Shown: positions 1 to 5,469, counted from the stretch's first letter. The stretch is 5,469 nt of DNA from Thiocapsa sp. UBA6158 (GCF_002423035.1 NZ_DIUM01000139.1:1-5469), one strand, 5' to 3'. Translations and numbers: made by a program. Notes: generated by a model not told the origin, from the letters alone.

Positions 1-293
1 TTGTCGGCCTTGACGATCTTGTAGGCGACCATGTCCTTGTCTTTGTTGACGACACTGTCCTCGTAGCGACGTCCGATCAGTCGCTTGATCGCAAACAGTG
101 TGTTGGCCGGGTTGGTGACCGACTGGCGCTTGGCGGACTGTCCGACCAACACCTCGCCGTCACCCGTGTAGGCGACGATCGACGGTGTGGTGCGGTCGCC
201 TTCGGCGTTCTCGATGACCTTGACGTTGTCGCCTTCCATCACGGCGACGCAGGAGTTGGTCGTCCCGAGATCGATACCGATGATTTTACCCAT
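1..293 (-). CDS. dnaK: Molecular chaperone DnaK (Hsp70), N-terminal part, runs off the left edge
   Basis: This is the ATP-dependent cytoplasmic Hsp70 chaperone, which binds exposed hydrophobic segments of client proteins and works with DnaJ and GrpE. Only 97 complete codons of a protein usually about 640 residues long are present, all from the ATPase domain. The N-terminus MGKIIGIDLGTTNS is diagnostic: residues 6-15 form the phosphate-binding loop of the actin/Hsp70 fold. K70 in FAIKRLIGR matches the catalytic lysine of E. coli DnaK, and TTPSIV at 35-40 is also typical. The ATG at 293 is chosen because it gives the canonical N-terminus and lies 9 nt from the GGAG core. An in-frame ATG at 299 would add only two residues and is too close to that site. 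It is the last visible gene of the hrcA-grpE-dnaK operon, 92 nt after grpE, and may have its own sigma-32-type promoter. dnaJ often follows but would be outside the window. Confidence 0.98.
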   Translation of the reverse strand, partial: MGKIIGIDLGTTNSCVAVMEGDNVKVIENAEGDRTTPSIVAYTGDGEVLVGQSAKRQSVTNPANTLFAIKRLIGRRYEDSVVNKDKDMVAYKIVKAD

Positions 294-300
294 GAGCATA

Positions 301-306
301 TTCTCC
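301..306 (-). promoter_or_regulatory. Ribosome binding site of dnaK
   Basis: On the minus strand this reads GGAGAA, with the GGAG core at 303-306, 9 nt before the ATG at 293. The alternative in-frame ATG at 299 would be only 3 nt from the core, so this site favours the 293 start. Confidence 0.75.
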
Positions 307-333
307 AAAAATGTGTCTTGTGTGGCTGAACGG

Positions 334-353
334 CCTCCGATTTGATTCGGAGG
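334..353 (-). other. Intercistronic hairpin between grpE and dnaK
   Basis: A perfect 7-bp inverted repeat (CCTCCGA / TCGGAGG) encloses a 6-nt loop in the grpE-dnaK spacer. On the minus strand no run of T follows, so it is not an intrinsic terminator. It could stabilise or mark an mRNA end between the two cistrons. A transcript beginning at the predicted sigma-32-like promoter just upstream would start inside or past its 5' arm and so would lack the folded stem. The structure is seen directly; the role is inferred. Confidence 0.5.
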
Positions 354-379
354 TTGGGGAAAACCCCCGGTCGTTCAAG
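351..379 (-). promoter_or_regulatory. Putative sigma-32 (RpoH) heat-shock promoter for dnaK
   Basis: Read on the minus strand, CTTGAA (374-379) is followed after 14 nt by CCCCAACCT (351-359). The E. coli sigma-32 consensus is CTTGAA, 13-15 nt, CCCCATnTA. The -35 element is perfect; the -10 element has CCCCA and then diverges. The element begins 6 bp after the grpE stop and would start a transcript near 345, about 50 nt ahead of the dnaK ATG. A short GGGG-TTTT-CCCC inverted repeat (356-367) overlaps the -10 side. This would let dnaK respond to sigma-32 independently of HrcA. It is a consensus match only. Confidence 0.5.
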
Positions 380-385
380 CCGATA

Positions 386-991
386 TCAGGATGCCTGCTG
401 AGAGACTATGACCAACGCCGGGCGCACCAAGCGCCCGTTGAGCGTGTAGCCTTTCTGCATGACCGCCACCACGGTGTTCGGCGGCAGATCCGAGCGCGGC
501 TGCATCGTCATCGCTTGATGAAACTCCGGGTCAAAGGGTTGCTCGATCGGATCCACGGGGGCCACACCGAAGCGATCCATCACATCGCCGAGCAGCTTCA
601 GCGTCAGCTCAGTGCCTTCGCGCAGCTTGGCGATATCCGCCCCTTCAGCCAGCGCGGCGTCGTGTCCAAGCTCGAGACTGTCACGCACCTGCAGGAGCTC
701 GCGTACGAAGCTGTCCAATGCGTACTTGTGGGCCTTCTCCAACTCGACGGCATGACGCCGCCGGAGGTTTTCCATCTCGGCACGCACCCGCAGCGCCTGA
801 TCGCGCAGCGATTCGGCGTCGGTGCGCGCGGCGGCCAGCTCCAACTGGAGCTCCTCGGGCGTCGGCGGCTGCGCAGCGCTCGCACGATCGCCTTCGGCGT
901 CGACCGGACGGGACGCCGAGGCATCCTCCAGAAGGGCCTCCTCCTCCGCCGCCTCGGTCGCTTCGTTCTGTTTTGTTGATTCCGTACTCAT
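386..991 (-). CDS. grpE: Nucleotide exchange factor GrpE
   Basis: GrpE is the cytoplasmic homodimeric cochaperone that releases ADP from DnaK and so resets the Hsp70 cycle. The protein has 201 residues, close to the 197 of E. coli. Residues 1-45 are acidic, low-complexity and probably disordered. Residues about 46-105 are a charged heptad-rich helix (EELQLELAAARTDAESLRDQ, then RAEMENLRRRHAVELEKAHKYA) that forms the long dimeric coiled coil. The C-terminal beta domain follows, with FDPEFHQAM (153-161) and the signature PNTVVAVMQKGYTLNGRLVRP (first P at 171), which contacts the DnaK ATPase domain. The reading frame extends upstream to 1066, but the extra 25 residues are basic and unlike GrpE. 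The ATG at 991 follows a good GGGAGAG site. It lies 85 nt after hrcA and 92 nt before dnaK, inside the HrcA-regulated operon. Confidence 0.96.
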   Translation of the reverse strand: MSTESTKQNEATEAAEEEALLEDASASRPVDAEGDRASAAQPPTPEELQLELAAARTDAESLRDQALRVRAEMENLRRRHAVELEKAHKYALDSFVRELLQVRDSLELGHDAALAEGADIAKLREGTELTLKLLGDVMDRFGVAPVDPIEQPFDPEFHQAMTMQPRSDLPPNTVVAVMQKGYTLNGRLVRPALVIVSQQAS

Positions 992-995
992 TAGG

Positions 996-1002
996 CTCTC
1001 CC
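996..1002 (-). promoter_or_regulatory. Ribosome binding site of grpE
   Basis: The minus strand reads GGGAGAG, with the GGAG core 6 nt before the ATG at 991. This decides the grpE start against the upstream in-frame start at 1066. Confidence 0.75.
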
Positions 1003-1076
1003 GTATCCCGGTCCGCCGTCGCGCCGCGCCTTCTTTTCGGCGTCTCGGCCGTACAACCGACCCCAAAAACCAAAAA

Positions 1077-2129
1077 CTATTGTCTGAGCGCCGCCGCCAG
1101 CAGTCGAGCGGTGACGTCCACGATCGGGATGACGCGCTGATAGTCCATGCGCGTCGGGCCGATCACGCCCAGCACACCCACGACCTCCTCATCCACCCGG
1201 TAGGTCTGGGTCACGACGCTGCAGTCGTCGAGCAGCGCATAACCCGACTCCTCGCCGATGAAGATCTGAACCCCGTCGGCGGCGATGCAGCGGTCGAGGA
1301 TGTGCAGAATCTCGCGCTTTTCGTTGAAGGCTTCGAACAGCTGTCTGAGCCGCTCCATGCTGGCCAGCTCGCCGAACTCCATGAGATTGGTCTGACCGGC
1401 GATAAAGCAGTCGTCCTTGCGCTCGGCCGACTCGACAACCTCGTGAGCCAGCATCACCGCACGCATCATGAGCTGATCCATATTGCGATGCGTGCTCTTG
1501 AGATCTTCGACGAGACGCTTGCGCACGTCCTTGATGTCTTGGCCGGTAAAGATCTCGTTGAGATAGTTTGACGCCTGCTCCAATTGCGAGGCGCTGAAGC
1601 GGCGCTCGGTCGCAATGATGCGGTTGTGGACCTCGCCCTCGCTGGTCACGAGGATCGCCAGCACCCGCGTCCCCGACAAGGGTAACAGCTCGATTTGGCG
1701 AAACACATTGCGCTCATGACGCGGCAGCATGACGACACCGGCCAAGTGCGTGATGCCCGACAAGAGCGTAGACGCCGTCTCCACCAGTGATTTGGCGTCG
1801 GAGCGCGTCTCGAAGCGGGTGCGCAGACTGGCGATGTCGTCCTCGGACGGCGGACGCACGGTCAGCAGCGTATCGACGAACAGCCGATAGCCCGCGACCG
1901 TCGGAACCCGTCCCGCGGAGGTGTGCGGCGAGACCACGAGACCCAGGTCCTCGAGATCTGCCATGACATTGCGGACCGTGGCCGGACTCAGATCCAACCC
2001 GGTGTCCTTCGCCAAGGTCCGCGAGCCGACCGGCTGACCTTCCCGGATGTAACGCTCAACGAGCGCCTTCAGGAAATGGAGCGCACGATCGCTGACCTGA
2101 CCCTCGGTAGTACGTGTCTCGCTTGACAA
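1077..2129 (-). CDS. hrcA: Heat-inducible transcription repressor HrcA
   Basis: HrcA is the repressor that binds CIRCE operators and depends on GroEL for activity, so that chaperone demand induces the operon. From the chosen start it has 350 residues, normal for the family. The N-terminal winged helix (about 13-78) carries SDRALHFLKALVERYI, GQPVGSRTLA, LSPATVRNVMADLEDLGL and the wing motif SPHTSAGRVPT. A central GAF-like dimerisation region follows (MLPRHERNVFRQIELLPLSG and FTGQDIKDVRKRL). The C-terminal motif GVLGVIGPTRMDYQRVIPIV (from 318) is also typical. No ATG precedes the helix-turn-helix in frame. The TTG at 2129 is chosen; its Shine-Dalgarno match is poor. The only other in-frame start, a GTG at 2225, lies inside the CIRCE operator and would add 32 residues unlike HrcA. 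This is the first gene of the operon and lies directly downstream of its own operator. Family identity is firm, the start is moderate. Confidence 0.95.
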   Translation of the reverse strand: MSSETRTTEGQVSDRALHFLKALVERYIREGQPVGSRTLAKDTGLDLSPATVRNVMADLEDLGLVVSPHTSAGRVPTVAGYRLFVDTLLTVRPPSEDDIASLRTRFETRSDAKSLVETASTLLSGITHLAGVVMLPRHERNVFRQIELLPLSGTRVLAILVTSEGEVHNRIIATERRFSASQLEQASNYLNEIFTGQDIKDVRKRLVEDLKSTHRNMDQLMMRAVMLAHEVVESAERKDDCFIAGQTNLMEFGELASMERLRQLFEAFNEKREILHILDRCIAADGVQIFIGEESGYALLDDCSVVTQTYRVDEEVVGVLGVIGPTRMDYQRVIPIVDVTARLLAAALRQ

Positions 2130-2218
2130 GGTGCGTCTGCCATTGAACCGGCGATGATATGGATTCCGACCGCGGCGAGCGACGTCGTCGGAGCACGTCC
2201 GAACCGACCGGCCGCGAT

Positions 2219-2245
2219 TTAGCACTCACCTCGGAAGAGTGCTAA
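2219..2245 (-). promoter_or_regulatory. CIRCE operator (HrcA binding site)
   Basis: This is a perfect match to the CIRCE element: TTAGCACTC, a 9-nt spacer and GAGTGCTAA, with both 9-bp arms exact. It begins 6 bp after the -10 hexamer of the hrcA promoter, so the expected transcription start falls on its edge. Bound HrcA would block initiation of hrcA-grpE-dnaK. In RNA the arms could also form a 9-bp hairpin at the extreme 5' end of the leader. Autoregulation follows from knowledge of the HrcA/CIRCE system. Confidence 0.96.
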
Positions 2246-2251
2246 CACGGC

Positions 2252-2280
2252 AATTTAGGGATTCGGGCCAAGCCTGTCAA
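2252..2280 (-). promoter_or_regulatory. Promoter of the hrcA-grpE-dnaK operon
   Basis: The minus strand reads TTGACA (2275-2280), a 17-nt spacer, and TAAATT (2252-2257). The -35 is a perfect sigma-70 hexamer at optimal spacing and the -10 is a fair match. Transcription should begin near 2245, at the edge of the CIRCE element, giving an hrcA leader of about 115 nt. The same stretch also contains CTTGAC and CCCTAAAT 15 nt apart, a weaker sigma-32-like reading, so recognition by both sigma factors is possible. Confidence 0.8.
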
Positions 2281-2298
2281 GGCTGCTCGGCGCGCCTA

Positions 2299-2327
2299 TT
2301 GGCGTCATCCCTCGCCCATGCTAGCTT
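2299..2327 (+). promoter_or_regulatory. Candidate nadK promoter
   Basis: TTGGCG (2299-2304), a 17-nt spacer and TAGCTT (2322-2327) resemble a weak sigma-70 promoter, helped by a TG one base before the -10 (extended -10). The start would be near 2334, leaving a leader of about 38 nt before the nadK ATG at 2372. It lies back to back with the hrcA promoter, the two -35 elements being about 19 bp apart. The hexamers are poor, so the call is tentative. Confidence 0.3.
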
Positions 2328-2371
2328 TAACGGCCGCAAGCCCTTCCGGATCCCAGCCTCTGACAGACCTC

Positions 2372-3265
2372 ATGCCGCAATTCAACACCGTCGGCATCAT
2401 CGCGAAGCAAGGCGACCCGGAGAAGGTGGTCGGGACATTGCGTCGCCTCGGCGCCTACCTGCGTTCGCGGTGCATCCAGGTGCGACTCGATGCCGAGAGC
2501 GCCCATCTGCTCGGCGCGGAGGTCGGGGCAGCGGTCCCGGTCGCGGAGCTCGGCGCAGGATGCGATCTGGTCGTCGTAGTCGGCGGGGACGGGACCCTCC
2601 TGCACGCCGCGCGTATGATGGCCGCCTACGGCGTCCCTCTGGTGGGAATCAACCTCGGGCGACTCGGATTCCTGGTCGATGTCTCGCCGCAGGATATCGA
2701 GTCCGCGCTCGACCCGATCCTCGCCGGCGAATACCAATCCGACCGCCGCGCCATGTTGTCGGTGCGCGTCATCGCCGAGGACGGTTTCAAGCGCAGCTAC
2801 GCGGCCCTGAACGACGTCGTCATCCACAAATGGAATACGGCCCGCATGGTCGAGCTCGAGATGGACATCGACGGCGTCTTCGTCTCGGCCCAACGCTCGG
2901 ATGGCTTGATCATCGCCACCCCGACCGGATCGACCGCCTATGCGCTCTCGGGCGGCGGCCCACTGGTGGATCCGGCCCTGGATGCGCTCCTGTTGGTGCC
3001 CATCTGCCCGCACGATCTGAGCAACCGGCCGCTGGTCGTCCCGGGCGATCGACGGATCGAGGTCAGGGTGCGCGGACTCGACCAGGGTCACGTGCAGGTC
3101 ACCTGCGACGGTCAGGCCGACCTGCAGCTGCCCCCGCGCGCGTCCATCGAGGTGGTCCGACATCCGCATTCCGCCCATCTGCTCCATCCGCGGGGCCACG
3201 ATCATTATCAGATCCTGCGGGCGAAACTCGGCTGGGGCGGGCACCTGCCCCCTATCGTGCCTTGA
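2372..3265 (+). CDS. nadK: NAD kinase (ATP-NAD kinase)
   Basis: NadK phosphorylates the 2'-hydroxyl of NAD's adenosine ribose with ATP to make NADP, the only known route to NADP in most bacteria; it is a cytoplasmic oligomer. The protein has 297 residues against 292 in E. coli. The family motifs are all present: GGDG at 71-74 with catalytic Asp73, GINLGRLGFL (92-101), the NE/D motif as NDVV (147-150), QRSDGLIIATPTGSTAY (174-190) and the C-terminal CDGQ (245-248). The close ends with AKLGWGG, as in the enterobacterial enzyme. The frame is open from an ATG at 2318, but the 18 extra residues are not family-like, and that start would lie upstream of the best -10 element. The N-terminus MPQFNTVGIIAK at 2372 fits the family, though its ribosome binding site is weak. 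It is followed 21 nt later by recN, as in E. coli, and is divergent from hrcA. Confidence 0.97.
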   Translation: MPQFNTVGIIAKQGDPEKVVGTLRRLGAYLRSRCIQVRLDAESAHLLGAEVGAAVPVAELGAGCDLVVVVGGDGTLLHAARMMAAYGVPLVGINLGRLGFLVDVSPQDIESALDPILAGEYQSDRRAMLSVRVIAEDGFKRSYAALNDVVIHKWNTARMVELEMDIDGVFVSAQRSDGLIIATPTGSTAYALSGGGPLVDPALDALLLVPICPHDLSNRPLVVPGDRRIEVRVRGLDQGHVQVTCDGQADLQLPPRASIEVVRHPHSAHLLHPRGHDHYQILRAKLGWGGHLPPIVP

Positions 3266-3286
3266 GCTGTCGTCGGACCTTTCCCG

Positions 3287-4954
3287 ATGCTGACACACAT
3301 CCTCGTCAAAGACCTGGCCATCGTCAGCTCGCTCGAGCTTGATTTCACGTCGGGCATGACGGCGCTCACCGGCGAGACCGGTGCAGGCAAGTCCATCATG
3401 ATCGATGCGCTGGGCCTCGCCCTGGGCGATAAGGCGGACGCCGCAATGATCCGCGCCGGGTGCGAGCGCGCCGAGATCGTCGCCGGGTTCGATGTGGCGG
3501 CGGTCCCCGGTGCACGCGCCTGGCTCGCCGAGCAGGATCTCGACGAGGACGGCGACTGTCTGGTGCGCCGCCTGATCGTGCGCGACGGACGCTCGCGCGC
3601 CTATGTCAACGGCCGACCCGCCACCGGCGCCCAACTGCGCGACCTCGGCGATCTCCTGGTCGACATCCACGGCCAGCACGCCCACCAGTCGCTGCTCCGC
3701 GCCAATGCCCAGCGCGATCTCTTGGACGCCTACGGGGGCCACGCGGTCCTCGCCGCCGCGGTCGCCGCAGCCTTTCGCGAGTACCGAGGACTCGACCAAC
3801 AGCTCGGGGCACTGGAGTCGGCGCGACAGGAGCGGGCCGAGCGACTCGATCTGCTGCGGTTCCAAGTCGAAGAGCTGGCCGCGCTCGGACTGAGCGCCGC
3901 CGAGATCGAGGGTCTCGACCAAGAGCAGCGACGCCTGAGCCATCTGGGGCGCCTGCAGGAGACCGCCGCGCGTATCCTCGAGGTGCTGTCGGAGGCCGAG
4001 CCCTCGATCGCCGATCAGCTGCGCTCGGCCGGCTCGGATCTGGCCGATCTGGCCGCCATCGATCCCGCCTTGGTCGAGCCCCGCGACCTGCTGGAGACCG
4101 CCGCGATCCATGCCGGCGAGGCCGCCGCAAGCCTGCGCCATTATCTCGACGGCCTGGAGATCGATCCGGCCGCCCGCGACGCGGTCGAGACCCGCATCGC
4201 ACAGATCCATGATCTGGCGCGCAAGTTCCGCGTCCTGCCGGTCGAGCTGCCGGATGCCTTGATCGCGCGTCAGACGGAGCTGGATACGCTCGAGCAGGCC
4301 GATCTGCGGCTCGGTGATCTGCGCGCCTCGCGCGATGCCGCGCTGCACGCCTTTCTCGATCAAGCGCGCGCGCTCGGCGAGGCACGGGCCGAGGCCGCCG
4401 AGCGCCTGAACCGGACCGTCACGGAGGCGATGCAGCAGCTCGGCATGGCCGGCGGGCGCTTCGCCGTGGAGATCGAGGCACTGCCCCCCGAACGCGCCGG
4501 CGCGGGCGGACTCGAACGCATCGCCTTCCTGGTCAGCGCCAACCCGGGCCAGCCGTTGCAGCCGCTCGCGAAGGTCGCCTCGGGCGGCGAGCTCTCGCGC
4601 ATCAGCCTCGGCATTCAGGTCGCCACCGCCGAGTGCGGAAGCGTCCCGACCCTGGTGTTCGACGAGGTCGATGTCGGCATCGGCGGCGGGATCGCGGAGA
4701 TCGTCGGGCGGCTGCTGCGCCGACTCGGCGACTCGCGCCAGGTGCTCTGCGTGACCCATCTTCCCCAGGTCGCCGCTCAGGCCCACCAGCAGCTTCGGGT
4801 CCGCAAAGAGACCCTCGACGGCCAGACCTACACCCGCATCGAGACACTCGACCCGGATGCGCGCGTGGACGAGATCGCCCGCATGCTCGGCGGCACCAAG
4901 ATCACCGCACGCACCCGCGACCACGCCTGCGAGATGCTCGGCTGGGCCGGATGA
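3287..4954 (+). CDS. recN: DNA repair protein RecN (SMC-like ATPase)
   Basis: RecN is a cytosolic SMC-family ATPase used in recombinational repair of double-strand breaks. Its length of 555 residues is close to E. coli RecN (553). The Walker A motif GETGAGKS is at 29-36, followed by the Q-loop region DIHGQHAHQSLL (126-137, Q130). Residues about 160-380 form two charged, alanine- and leucine-rich helical stretches that make the short antiparallel coiled coil. The C-terminal ATPase half has the ABC signature ASGGELSR (431-438), Walker B TLVFDEVD (455-462, D459 and E460) and the switch histidine in THLPQVAA (H491). All catalytic elements are intact. The ATG at 3287 gives the family N-terminus MLTHILVKDLAIV; its ribosome binding site is weak, which fits coupling to nadK 21 nt upstream. 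Unlike E. coli RecN, the C-terminus (LGWAG) lacks the LAA-type ClpXP tag. I see no LexA box upstream. Confidence 0.97.
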   Translation: MLTHILVKDLAIVSSLELDFTSGMTALTGETGAGKSIMIDALGLALGDKADAAMIRAGCERAEIVAGFDVAAVPGARAWLAEQDLDEDGDCLVRRLIVRDGRSRAYVNGRPATGAQLRDLGDLLVDIHGQHAHQSLLRANAQRDLLDAYGGHAVLAAAVAAAFREYRGLDQQLGALESARQERAERLDLLRFQVEELAALGLSAAEIEGLDQEQRRLSHLGRLQETAARILEVLSEAEPSIADQLRSAGSDLADLAAIDPALVEPRDLLETAAIHAGEAAASLRHYLDGLEIDPAARDAVETRIAQIHDLARKFRVLPVELPDALIARQTELDTLEQADLRLGDLRASRDAALHAFLDQARALGEARAEAAERLNRTVTEAMQQLGMAGGRFAVEIEALPPERAGAGGLERIAFLVSANPGQPLQPLAKVASGGELSRISLGIQVATAECGSVPTLVFDEVDVGIGGGIAEIVGRLLRRLGDSRQVLCVTHLPQVAAQAHQQLRVRKETLDGQTYTRIETLDPDARVDEIARMLGGTKITARTRDHACEMLGWAG

Positions 4955-4983
4955 CGTTCAACACCCCGGATGACGGTCAACAC
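4947..4983 (+). repeat. Tandem 18-bp direct repeat at the recN 3' end
   Basis: Two copies of an 18-bp unit, CCGGATGACGTTCAACAC (4947-4964) and CCGGATGACGGTCAACAC (4966-4983), differ at one position and are separated by a single C. The first copy contains the recN stop codon. The second copy ends just before the Shine-Dalgarno sequence of the next gene. It looks like a local tandem duplication; whether it has a regulatory role is unknown. Confidence 0.75.
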
Positions 4984-4990
4984 GAAGGAG
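4984..4990 (+). promoter_or_regulatory. Ribosome binding site of the epimerase gene
   Basis: GAAGGAG lies 7 nt before the ATG at 4998. It is the strongest Shine-Dalgarno sequence in the window and fixes the start of this partial gene. Confidence 0.8.
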
Positions 4991-4997
4991 TAGACGT

Positions 4998-5469
4998 ATG
5001 AAAGTCATGGTGACCGGCAGCGCCGGTTTTATCGGCTCGGCCCTGTCCTTACGCCTCCTCGCTCGTGGCGACGAGGTGATCGGAATCGACAATCTGAACG
5101 ACTACTACGATGTCGCGCTCAAGGAGGCACGACTCGCCCGCACCTTGCCCTTCGACGGCTTCCGCGACGAGCGCGTCGACATCGAGGACGGTGCACGCAT
5201 GCGCGAACTCTTCGCCCTGCACCGCCCCGACCGGGTCGTGCACCTCGCAGCCCAAGCCGGCGTGCGCTACTCGATCGAAAACCCGATGGCCTACGTCAAC
5301 ACCAACCTGGTCGGCTTCGCGCACATCCTGGAAGGCTGTCGGGATGTCGAGGTCGAGCATCTGGTCTATGCCTCGAGCAGCTCGGTCTACGGCGCCAACA
5401 CCGCCATGCCCTTCTCGATCCATCACAACGTCGATCACCCCTTGAGCCTCTACGCCGCCAGCAAGAAGG
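4998..5469 (+). CDS. NAD-dependent nucleotide-sugar epimerase, UDP-glucuronate 4-epimerase type, C-terminus off the window
   Basis: This is an extended short-chain dehydrogenase/reductase, probably converting UDP-glucuronate to UDP-galacturonate for capsule, O-antigen or exopolysaccharide synthesis in the cytoplasm. The 157 codons present cover the NAD-binding half of a protein usually about 330-340 residues long. The glycine-rich loop TGSAGFIG is at 6-13, and Asp31 in GIDNLNDYYD ends beta 2 and should bind the NAD ribose. HLAAQAGVRYSIENP (82-96), YASSSSVYG (124-132) and the catalytic YxxxK (Tyr152, Lys156) follow. The stretches NDYYDVALKEARL and NVDHPLSLYAASKK are typical of the UDP-glucuronate epimerase subgroup rather than GalE, but the substrate is inferred from resemblance and the C-terminal half is missing. 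It starts 43 nt after recN with no visible terminator between them, so readthrough from nadK-recN is possible. Confidence 0.88.
   Translation, partial: MKVMVTGSAGFIGSALSLRLLARGDEVIGIDNLNDYYDVALKEARLARTLPFDGFRDERVDIEDGARMRELFALHRPDRVVHLAAQAGVRYSIENPMAYVNTNLVGFAHILEGCRDVEVEHLVYASSSSVYGANTAMPFSIHHNVDHPLSLYAASKK

Noticed and set aside
992..1066. An upstream extension of grpE to 1066.
   Set aside because: The added 25 residues are Arg-rich and unlike GrpE, whereas the ATG at 991 has a good Shine-Dalgarno sequence and gives a family-typical length.
1063..1079. Two T5 tracts just after the hrcA stop (minus strand) as a possible terminator.
   Set aside because: No convincing GC-rich inverted repeat precedes them, and grpE follows in the same operon.
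822..1571. Plus-strand open frames opposite grpE and hrcA (also 311-979).
   Set aside because: They lie antisense to conserved genes, have no ribosome binding site or recognisable domain, and the minus-strand proteins are unmistakable.
2318..2371. An upstream start of nadK at 2318.
   Set aside because: It adds 18 residues not typical of NadK, has no ribosome binding site, and lies upstream of the best candidate -10 element.
2239..3342. A 367-codon plus-strand frame overlapping nadK.
   Set aside because: Very Arg/Pro/Gly-rich translation typical of a shifted frame in GC-rich DNA; the nadK frame has every family motif.
2327..4924. An 865-codon open frame on the minus strand, antisense to nadK and recN.
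   Set aside because: It mirrors two clear, fully motif-bearing plus-strand genes, crosses their boundary, and its translation is a Gly/Asp/Arg/Gln/Ala-rich sequence with no recognisable domain. Long antisense frames of this kind are common in GC-rich genes, where stop codons are rare.
4955..4997. A terminator between recN and the epimerase.
   Set aside because: The spacer has a direct repeat, not an inverted one, and no T run.

Overview
The window is a GC-rich, densely coding stretch of chromosomal housekeeping DNA. It most likely comes from a gammaproteobacterium. The basis is that the order dnaK-grpE-hrcA reading left, back to back with nadK-recN reading right, resembles the Escherichia coli grpE / nadK-recN neighbourhood. 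The presence of hrcA and a CIRCE operator, which E. coli lacks, together with the high GC, suggests a lineage such as the purple sulfur bacteria and relatives (Chromatiales). That placement is inference from gene order, protein resemblance and composition; no search was run.

Left half, minus strand: a heat-shock operon in the order hrcA (1077-2129), grpE (386-991), dnaK (from 293, running off the left edge). It starts from a near-consensus sigma-70-type promoter (TTGACA, 17-nt spacer, TAAATT). The expected transcription start sits on a perfect CIRCE inverted repeat (TTAGCACTC-N9-GAGTGCTAA), the operator bound by HrcA, so the operon should be autoregulated by the HrcA/GroEL circuit. A second, sigma-32-like element (CTTGAA, 14-nt spacer, CCCCAA) lies between grpE and dnaK. 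It suggests that dnaK can also be transcribed on its own as a sigma-32 heat-shock gene. An intercistronic hairpin lies next to it.

Right half, plus strand: nadK (NAD kinase, 2372-3265) and recN (SMC-like DNA repair ATPase, 3287-4954) are 21 bp apart and probably cotranscribed. After recN, a near-perfect 18-bp direct repeat straddles its stop codon. A strong Shine-Dalgarno sequence then starts a nucleotide-sugar epimerase of the UDP-glucuronate 4-epimerase type (4998 to the right edge, C-terminus missing). In E. coli bamE follows recN, so the epimerase marks a change in gene neighbourhood, perhaps the start of a surface-polysaccharide cluster.

No RNA genes, CRISPR arrays, insertion sequences or phage genes were seen. 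No gap without a gene exceeds about 250 bp. I found no undescribed system. The points worth a second look are regulatory: the layered control of the chaperone operon, the non-ATG hrcA start behind a long leader, and the repeat at the recN/epimerase junction.
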